This document shows positions 57,801-60,000 of a stretch of DNA of 60,000 nt, piece after piece. The stretch's first letter is position 1; each line of letters starts with the position of its first letter. The stretch is from Antedon mediterranea. Taxonomy: Eukaryota; Echinodermata; Crinoidea; Comatulida; Antedonidae. The notes under the pieces were generated by a model. The model was not told the origin of the DNA and ran no database searches. It saw nothing but the letters and a program-made list of their open reading frames with translations. The stretch covers positions 27,574,288 through 27,634,287 of the forward strand of contig NC_092676.1 of NCBI RefSeq assembly GCF_964355755.1. The letters run 5' to 3'. The translations under genes and the position numbers were made by a program.

Positions 57801-59358
57801 CATTTTTCTTTGACCTGTTGCATATATTGGTGGAATAGTTTTTTTGTGTCAAGTTTTACAAAATTATTTATAATATAAAGCTTGTTTCATTGTAATTTTC
57901 AAAGTTTTAAACATCTCAAACGTACTAGGTAATATTTCACCGGGCAGTTTACATTTTCTTCTGTTCCTATGATTTTAAATTGCTTGAATTCTGGTATTGG
58001 TAATTCAGTCAATTAATTTGGTAATTTTTTCTGTGGATTCAATCTTGGTGTGAACATAGCTTTATTGGTGTACATGTGATGATTGATCTAATCTTAGTGT
58101 AAACGCAGCCTTATTGGTGTACAGCTGATGATGGAGGAGAGACTTTCTATCCTATTTATTCCATGCGATTTTCACCCCTATCATTTATCTAAAGAAGACT
58201 TGTGTTAACTTTATACTGTAAAAGAGTTGCATCTCTTTAATAATTGTTTTAATTTTCTGGATCCAAACTAGTCTAAGAATGTATTTATTATAACGTTATT
58301 TCTCAAACCATCTGTTTAACAGTATTGTTTTAATCCGTTATGTAAAGAAAATTTTTTAGAAATGTGATCATTATTATATTTAGGTGATGCTGTAGAAGAA
58401 GAGAAGAAAGAAGATGAGGAGGAAGATGAGGATGAATATGATGAGGATGAGGAAGAGGACGAAGACGTAGTTATCTTGAGGGCGTATCAAGTGCTAGGTG
58501 GGGTCATGACCTTTGAGATACTTGACCTCCCACCGCAGCCGAAGACGGTTAAAAACTGGATTATGACACAAGGTGACATGACACAAAAACACTTTATATT
58601 TATGTTACAAAAATCTGTATATAGTTGTTAATTGGTTAGATGTTTGCCCTGCTCTGACGTAATTTTGTAAATTCGCATGTAATTCTCGGGTAAGACTCGA
58701 ACCCATGACCTCCAGATTTTAAATTCTACTTTTTGTTATGCTTACCCTCTTCCCCCCCCCCCCCCCCCCTTACGGTGCCCTGCCACATATTCCTCTAAGT
58801 TATCTTTTTGTTATGCTTACCCTCTCCCCCCTTACGGTGCCCTGCCACATATTCCTCTAAGTTATCTTTTTGTTATGCTTACCCTCTCCCCCCTTGCGGT
58901 GCCCTGCCACATATTCCTCTAAGTTATCTTTTTGTTATGCTTACCCTCTCCCCCCTTACGGTGCCCTGCCACATATTCCTCTAAGTTATCTTTTTGTTAT
59001 GCTTACCCTCTCCCCCCTTACGGTGCCCTGCCACATATTCCTCTAAGTTATCTTTTTTTTATGCTTACCCTCTCCCCCTTTACGGTGCCCTGCCACATAT
59101 TCCTCTAAGTTATCTTTAATGCTAATGTATTTTATTGTTTTTGTGCTTTTTATTGTGCTGAAAAAAATGAAAATGACTTTTTCTTTTTGCATTGGCAGTT
59201 GCTAGTGATGAGTTAAAGTTTGTTCAGTATCCCAGTAATAGTGACTCCAAGTTGAATGGTACCTTATCCGGAACACTTCCTATGGGCCAGACACTTGACC
59301 CCAAAGCAATGGCAGGTGCCGAGATGTTGGGTGCACCTCCCATAGGTGTTACATTAAG
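32496..59358 (+). CDS. DNAI7: DNAI7 (CASC1/IC97/FAP94) axonemal dynein-associated protein, exons 2-11, C-terminus off window
   Basis: Gene-level entry; the exons are listed separately. The ten exons join in frame to give about 473 residues with no internal stop. The N-terminus (residues about 2-85) is a Lys/Glu-rich coiled stretch (TKAEKERQKKEEAERK). Next comes the conserved Casc1 N-terminal region (about 85-260), with WDRYMLCNGTPDPTVPGEIN, YINLWKE, LIEEVEEHI and PRFKAFEFEGEKQGFELPK. An acidic low-complexity linker (about 290-385) leads into the start of the C-terminal region (VILRAYQVLGGVMTFEILDL, LPMGQTLDPKAMAG). Family members are about 700 residues, so roughly a third lies past position 60000. 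In Chlamydomonas the homologue (IC97/FAP94) is linked to inner-arm dynein f/I1 and binds tubulin. A ciliary axoneme role is inferred here by homology. Confidence 0.92.
32998..33215 (-). repeat. Dispersed repeat, copy 1 (intron 2), interrupted by a short LINE tail
   Basis: This matches the reverse complement of 36010-36180: CCTACGTTTTTTAGATCTAA, GTCACAAACTA, ATGGTCCTATTGCGATAACT and CGTTAAAAATGTGAAAAATA are shared. Only this copy has an extra ~70 bp (about 33052-33122) that on the minus strand ends TTGAATAAATGAATGAATG. That is a 5'-truncated LINE-like tail inserted into it. Confidence 0.8.
33300..33391 (+). CDS. DNAI7: DNAI7 exon 3
   Basis: Acceptor CTTTTCAAG; two bases complete the split Glu codon, then 30 codons of continuous charged helix (EARLKAEQEEKEHQEKERLE). 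The donor GTAGAC is weaker than the others, but reading through meets TGA within 18 bases, and exon 4 joins in phase 0. Intron 3 (33392-34477) carries MITE-1 copy 6 and nothing else I can assign. Confidence 0.85.
33961..34094 (-). mobile_element. MITE-1 copy 6
   Basis: Ends AGCTCTGTCCACACTATAAA and GATAGTGTAGACAAGGCTT, flanked by TA (33959-33960, 34095-34096). It lies in DNAI7 intron 3. Confidence 0.88.
34478..34582 (+). CDS. DNAI7: DNAI7 exon 4
   Basis: Acceptor TTTATTTCAG, 35 codons, donor GTAAGG, phase 0 at both ends. It encodes EKEQHTAEVTELGNILHG through LEERRSKAK, the end of the N-terminal helical region. Intron 4 runs 34583-38551. Confidence 0.9.
34966..35185 (+). repeat. ~110-bp tandem duplication
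   Basis: Two units share GCTTTGTTGCTGATGCA and GAAATTAAATGAAAAAGCGT. GTGTGAACTA occurs near both outer edges (34882, 35182). Non-coding. Confidence 0.75.
36010..36180 (+). repeat. Dispersed repeat, copy 2 (intron 4), inverted relative to copy 1
   Basis: Reverse-complement match to 32998-33215 without the LINE-tail insert. The two copies bracket DNAI7 exons 3 and 4. The plus-strand frame at 36021-36209 is part of the repeat and not a gene. Confidence 0.8.
37240..37920 (+). repeat. ~40-bp repeat array with a ~250-bp higher-order unit
   Basis: The basic phrase is ACTC(T)AATTCAAGGGATACTCC-TATTTAGTGGGC with variants. A longer block from CTTACTCAAAAGATACTTTT to CACTTTTACTCAAAGGATAC appears near 37388 and again near 37640, so a ~250-bp composite has itself duplicated. 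Confidence 0.85.
38552..38692 (+). CDS. DNAI7: DNAI7 exon 5
   Basis: Acceptor TTCTTTTGCAG, 47 codons, donor GTAGGT, phase 0. It carries the most recognisable Casc1 N-terminal motif: a Trp start (WDRYMLCNGTPDPTVPGEIN), then YINLWKEDKDRN and the helix VLDESKLTLL. Reading through the donor adds VGISIK and a stop, so the splice is needed. Confidence 0.95.
38693..41579 (+). other. DNAI7 intron 5
   Basis: The first part (38760-39080) is a decayed tandem region sharing AAAATAC(T)GAGGGTCAGT and GGAAAGGATGTAGTTT phrases. The 30-bp array follows. The block 40260-40620 is relatively GC-rich, with open frames on both strands (40374-40565 plus, 40377-40589 minus). Neither resembles a known domain, and I do not call a gene there. 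Confidence 0.5.
39107..39262 (+). repeat. ~30-bp G-rich tandem array, 5 copies
   Basis: The unit is TATGTATGGGGGAGGAGGG followed by GCCAAAATAG, with 29-30 bp spacing. It ends in a run of Gs. Non-coding. Confidence 0.9.
41580..41726 (+). CDS. DNAI7: DNAI7 exon 6
   Basis: Acceptor TTTGTTTATAG, 49 codons, donor GTACAG, phase 0. It encodes the helical stretch LIEEVEEHIKSLTDEELLDP, then NNKFLQDTVTDLEALISHK and LDEASLQLLK, inside the Casc1 N-terminal region. The 13-kb intron 6 follows. Confidence 0.93.
42466..42602 (-). mobile_element. tRNA-derived SINE relic with four box-B units
   Basis: On the minus strand: GGAGTTGTAGCTTGGTGG contains a box A (TAGCTTGGTGG, plus positions 42580-42590). About 33 bases on comes box B GGTTCAATCC (42537-42546). 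The box-B segment is then repeated at ~24-bp spacing (42513, 42489, 42466), each in the phrase CCTGGTCCCAGGGTTCAT or close to it. It is not a functional tRNA: no matching acceptor stem or clean anticodon arm. Confidence 0.6.
42761..43020 (-). pseudogene. Decayed coding-like fragment, protein not recognised
   Basis: One minus-strand frame, with two stops in the middle, reads ECQQMNIGDKYNDVHMPVL then QKLEFQQEMASWLWKKHEDK and FEDEVEEHFRNKND. The composition (Glu/Lys/Asp with spaced aromatics) looks like real coiled protein sequence rather than chance. I cannot name it. Part of it (the CATATGCCAGTACTA and AAATGAACA region) is duplicated near 43628-43705. It may be a pseudogene or a piece of a mobile element. 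Confidence 0.35.
43706..44430 (+). repeat. 148-bp tandem array, 5 near-identical copies
   Basis: TTGTTGAGAATGCTTCC recurs at 43761, 43909, 44057, 44205 and 44353, exactly 148 bp apart. The middle copies are almost identical; the first and last are slightly diverged, as in an array growing from its centre. Open frames across it (43616-43816, 44241-44477) are by-products. Confidence 0.95.
45111..45235 (+). repeat. 40-bp tandem array, 3 copies
   Basis: GGACAGTCACACCCCTATTG is repeated at 45111, 45151 and 45191, each followed by ATAGAACACCCCTATTAAG. Confidence 0.95.
45640..46016 (+). mobile_element. LINE 3' end with reverse-transcriptase C-terminus
   Basis: One frame ending in TAA at 45752 reads PMYFNMIPKIIRQSENVISF and FKRELKQFISS. 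This is the typical last block of CR1/Jockey-type ORF2 (FN.LP..IR....V..FK..LK). A (TA)n run lies in the 3' UTR at 45766-45802. Then AGTTCCATTTAGGAACT forms a hairpin, and the element ends in a TAAA repeat tail (about 45992-46014). It is 5'-truncated. Confidence 0.75.
46160..46350 (+). repeat. Dispersed CTATTAAGGGG-type repeat, copy 1
   Basis: It shares the order: CTCTATTAAG, GGACCACA, CCTAAATAAGGGTTAGC, TATTATTTCCCCTTGTTTG, GTGTCTCC with 46630-46780 and 59500-59605. Non-coding. Confidence 0.55.
46630..46780 (+). repeat. Dispersed CTATTAAGGGG-type repeat, copy 2
   Basis: TTCTATTTAGGGGACACA, GAATAAGGGTTAACCATG, TTTTTCCTTGTTCCTTTAA and GAATAGGAGTGTCCC, in the same order as copy 1. Confidence 0.55.
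46850..47026 (+). mobile_element. Retroelement 3' end with poly(A)
   Basis: AATAAA at 47005-47010 followed by 15 As (47012-47026), preceded by a small hairpin GGTGTTTAGCACC (about 46926-46938). No coding remnant is recognised. Confidence 0.45.
47048..47853 (-). mobile_element. Family A palindromic-ended element, copy 3 (806 bp)
   Basis: Ends CCATATATTTCGGTGTATAA and inverse, with TA at 47046-47047 and 47854-47855. Opposite orientation to copies 1 and 2. The frame at 47133-47420 is the same one seen in copy 2 on the other strand, but has no recognisable domain. It lies 21 bp downstream of a poly(A) tract. Confidence 0.85.
49060..49315 (+). repeat. 17-bp tandem array, about 15 copies
   Basis: Unit GACATCCCTATCCAGGA/T with scattered changes. 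Because 17 is not a multiple of three, all three frames rotate through the same peptides (GDIPIQ, TSLSRR, HPYP). This explains the overlapping open frames at 49029-49340 and 49187-49369, which are not genes. Confidence 0.92.
49520..49621 (-). mobile_element. MITE-1 copy 7 (truncated)
   Basis: It begins within the TATATATGGACATGATGATG core and ends CTAGTTTGATAATGTAGACA-GAGCTT, followed by TA. The left arm is missing. Confidence 0.78.
50103..50195 (+). repeat. 20-bp tandem array, 4-5 copies
   Basis: Unit ACGTGGGACTTCGTGGCTAC. Three overlapping open frames here are rotations of the repeat. Confidence 0.92.
50564..50724 (+). mobile_element. MITE-1 copy 8
   Basis: Ends AGCTCTGTCCACACTATCAC and GATAGTGTAGACAGAGCT, flanked by TA (50562-50563, 50725-50726). 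A box-A-like TGGTAGAGTGG lies just upstream (50529-50539) and a box-B-like GGTTCAAATC just downstream (50808-50817). The spacing makes a split SINE only a possibility. Confidence 0.9.
51415..51615 (-). mobile_element. MITE-1 copy 9, with expanded internal repeat
   Basis: Ends AAGCTCTGTCTATAACTATC and GATAGTGTAGACAGAGCTT, flanked by TA (51413-51414, 51616-51617). It contains four tandem CACTACCATATTTGGGCATAT-type units of 21 bp. This produces overlapping frames on both strands. Confidence 0.92.
52660..52813 (+). mobile_element. MITE-1 copy 10
   Basis: Ends AGCTCTATCTACACTATTAA and GATAGTGTAGACAGAACTT, flanked by TA (52658-52659, 52814-52815). Confidence 0.88.
53029..53299 (+). mobile_element. 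MITE-1 copy 11, longest intact copy, expanded internal repeat
   Basis: 271 bp, TA at 53027-53028 and 53300-53301. It has a short insert (ATTTCATTTCATTCACATTT) in the left arm. It also carries about six AAATACGGTAGTGATATGCTT-like units. The right end is decayed (GTAGACAAGAT). Confidence 0.88.
53623..53758 (+). mobile_element. MITE-1 copy 12
   Basis: Well-kept left end AAGCTCTGTCTACACTATCA. Only one internal unit; right end GATAGTTTAGACAAAAGCT. Flanked by TA (53621-53622, 53759-53760). Confidence 0.9.
53911..54150 (-). mobile_element. tRNA-derived SINE, copy 2 (near full length)
   Basis: On the minus strand: box A TGGCCGAGCGG (plus 54129-54139) and box B GGTTCGAGGCC (plus 54066-54076), spaced as in a class II (Leu/Ser-like) tRNA with a long variable arm. 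Then come GTTCTGGTGGTGGAACAAG, GGATAAGGACTATAAACCGT, GTAGGTCCAGTGTAC, CTTTAAAGAACCCA, and the end GGGGGTTATCCCGGTGAACT. The body resembles the shared central domains seen in many invertebrate SINEs; I cannot say which named domain. Both frames seen here (53864-54166, 54006-54194) are incidental. Confidence 0.82.
54415..54576 (+). mobile_element. MITE-1 copy 13
   Basis: Ends AGCTCTGTCTAAATTATCTA and GATAGTGTAGACAGAGCTT, TA at 54413-54414 and 54577-54578. It has a ~40-bp internal difference around 54500-54535. Confidence 0.85.
54754..54857 (+). CDS. DNAI7: DNAI7 exon 7
   Basis: Acceptor TTTGTGTAG, 34 codons plus two bases, donor GTACTA. It encodes KASDLADTETGNLQIVHS and SPQITLMMWGNLTKNPR, the last Arg being split across the intron. 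Intron 7 (54858-55565) shows no repeat or gene I can assign. Confidence 0.93.
55566..55800 (+). CDS. DNAI7: DNAI7 exon 8
   Basis: Acceptor CACTTCACAG, 235 bases, donor GTTTGT (non-preferred but in frame). It begins with the conserved FKAFEFEGEKQGFELPKHF and SDVAVRMIKTKYDHYSHHC. It then changes abruptly to a Lys/Glu-rich linker (KKKKAPPIVEVKEEEK). Reading through the donor gives only VCVIL and a stop. Intron 8 is 315 bp and half of it is MITE-1 copy 14. Confidence 0.92.
55916..56079 (+). mobile_element. MITE-1 copy 14, inside the 315-bp intron 8
   Basis: Ends AGCCCTGTCTATAATATCAA and GATAGTGTAGACAGAGCT, flanked by TA (55914-55915, 56080-56081). The right end is 34 bp from the exon 9 acceptor. 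Confidence 0.9.
56116..56254 (+). CDS. DNAI7: DNAI7 exon 9 (acidic linker)
   Basis: Acceptor ACTGTTATAG, 46 codons plus one base, donor GTTAGT. It encodes a low-complexity Glu/Asn/Pro stretch (GLEENENINKEENNEVNEEE, then SATPAPEATPQEEEEP). There is little conservation signal of its own. The call rests on phase, splice sites and on connecting exons 8 and 10. Confidence 0.82.
56255..58383 (+). other. DNAI7 intron 9
   Basis: AT-rich. It has an AAAC run near 57333-57350 and a ~57-bp imperfect duplication at 58030-58130 (CTTTATTGGTGTACA and CCTTATTGGTGTACA). The slightly GC-richer stretch 56530-56760 has an open frame at 56613-56798 that resembles nothing I know. Confidence 0.6.
58384..58572 (+). 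CDS. DNAI7: DNAI7 exon 10
   Basis: Acceptor TTATATTTAG, 189 bases, donor GTGACA. It starts with a strongly acidic run (EEEKKEDEEEDEDEYDEDEE), then enters the conserved C-terminal region: VVILRAYQVLGGVMTFEILD, then LPPQPKTVKNWIMTQ. The last codon (Val) is split with exon 11. Confidence 0.93.
58573..59198 (+). other. DNAI7 intron 10
   Basis: More than half is the 62-bp array at 58737-59116. Just before it, GACTCGAACC (58694-58703) is a minus-strand tRNA box B (GGTTCGAGTC). It suggests a SINE relic, but no box A is seen. Confidence 0.55.
58737..59116 (+). repeat. 62-bp tandem array, 6 copies
   Basis: AAGTTATCTTTTTGTTATGC recurs every 62 bases (anchor G at 58799, 58861, 58923, 58985, 59047, 59109). 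A run of about 17 Cs (58753-58769) occupies the C-tract of the first unit; the later units have 5-6 Cs. Confidence 0.95.
59199..59358 (+). CDS. DNAI7: DNAI7 exon 11 (last exon in window)
   Basis: Acceptor TTGCATTGGCAG, 160 bases, donor GTATGT, ending in phase 2. It encodes VASDELKFVQYPSNSDSK, LNGTLSGTLPMGQTLDPK and AMAGAEMLGAPPIGVTL, part of the conserved C-terminal Casc1 region. Further exons must follow beyond 60000. Confidence 0.93.
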
Positions 59359-60000
59359 GTATGTAATGATGATATGCAGAGAAACTCTTTTTTTTTTAAC
59401 GGTAGACCCTATTAAAGAAACTCTTAATATGTGTATCCCCTGAAACAGATTTGGGCTTAGTGTATATCACCTCATCTCATGTTCATTTTACAAGAAAGTT
59501 TACCCTTTATATTAAGGGTGTCCCTTAAATATGGGTTGGCCATTGCGTTAAAACACATATTGCCTCTTGTTCCTTTCCAAAAAAAGTGTCCCATTAATAG
59601 AAGTGTCGAAAGCCTAAGGTCTGTCTACACTATCAATCTAGTTTGACCAAAAAAAATGTGATGTTCCCAAATATGGTAGTGATGTGCCCAATTATGGTAG
59701 TGATATGACATCATCATGTCCGTATATAGGCACATCACATTTTTTTGTGACACAAAGTTTGATAGTTTAGACAAGGCTTAAAGGAAGATTATTCCAGAAG
59801 AAACTAAATTAAAGGCACTTGCATATAAGTCATTATAGTTAAGTGACAAAACAGTGTAAATGCTGACACACACTATGTTCTTATCTCTGCTGCACAATGT
59901 TAAGTCCAAACAGGACAATTTTAGTGACATTGTTTTTTTTAAAACCAGACATACGTGTCACCTTAAAGGGTAGAGCAATCCGATAGGCGGCATCTGGTCA
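59359..60000 (+). other. DNAI7 intron 11 (partial)
   Basis: Contains a third copy of the CTATTAAGGGG-type dispersed repeat (59500-59605: AAGGGTGTCCCTTAAATATG, GCCTCTTGTTCCTTTCC, GTGTCCCATTAATAGAAGTG) and MITE-1 copy 15. No exon is seen in the last 220 bases. Confidence 0.6.
59617..59778 (+). mobile_element. MITE-1 copy 15
   Basis: Ends AGGTCTGTCTACACTATCAA and GATAGTTTAGACAAGGCT, flanked by TA (59615-59616, 59779-59780). Confidence 0.88.

Noticed and set aside
1-60000. CRISPR array, prokaryotic operon, prophage or integron
   Set aside because: The spliced genes, intron structure and repeat types are eukaryotic; the regular repeats are minisatellites without unique spacers.

Overview
This is a eukaryotic, AT-rich, intron-dominated window. 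It probably comes from a marine invertebrate deuterostome. An echinoderm-like genome is my best guess, from the long introns, the frequent TAGGCCTA words, the dense small DNA transposons and the tRNA-derived SINEs. No species can be named from the sequence alone. Most of the short open frames in the window are chance frames; the real coding sequence is cut into small exons.

Two genes are supported. At the left edge, on the minus strand, is the first coding exon (1307-1754) of an SLC7-type (LAT / y+LAT / b0,+AT-like) amino-acid transporter, which runs off the window. Divergent from it, on the plus strand, is a large gene whose exons 2-11 (32496-59358) encode DNAI7 (CASC1 / IC97 / FAP94), an axonemal inner-arm-dynein-associated protein. 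All ten exons join in frame with GT..AG junctions and give about 473 residues. The C-terminal part lies beyond position 60000. A candidate first exon carries only the start ATG, directly abutting a GTGAGT donor at 6655; it implies a 25.8-kb first intron. The 4.9 kb between the two start codons (1755-6651) would hold both promoters.

The rest is intron filled with repeats. (1) Fifteen copies of a short inverted-repeat transposon (called MITE-1 here), flanked by TA target duplications, with seven of them between 50.5 and 56.1 kb. (2) Three copies of an ~0.8-kb palindromic-ended element (family A) and one related ~0.9-kb element (family B), both with TA target duplications. One family A copy sits inside a MITE-1 copy, and another splits a LINE coding fragment. 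(3) LINE 3' ends. (4) tRNA-derived SINEs on both strands. (5) Two copies of a CAGGG-ended element. (6) Many tandem arrays with periods of 17, 20, 24, 30, 40, 60, 62, 148, about 180 and about 250 bp.

I do not see an undescribed gene system. The most unusual items are the nested transposons with readable target sites, a 30-bp perfect palindrome bracketed by 9-bp direct repeats just upstream of DNAI7 exon 2, an inverted repeat pair bracketing DNAI7 exons 3-4, a tRNA-like element with an amplified box B, and a decayed coding-like fragment at 42.76-43.02 kb.
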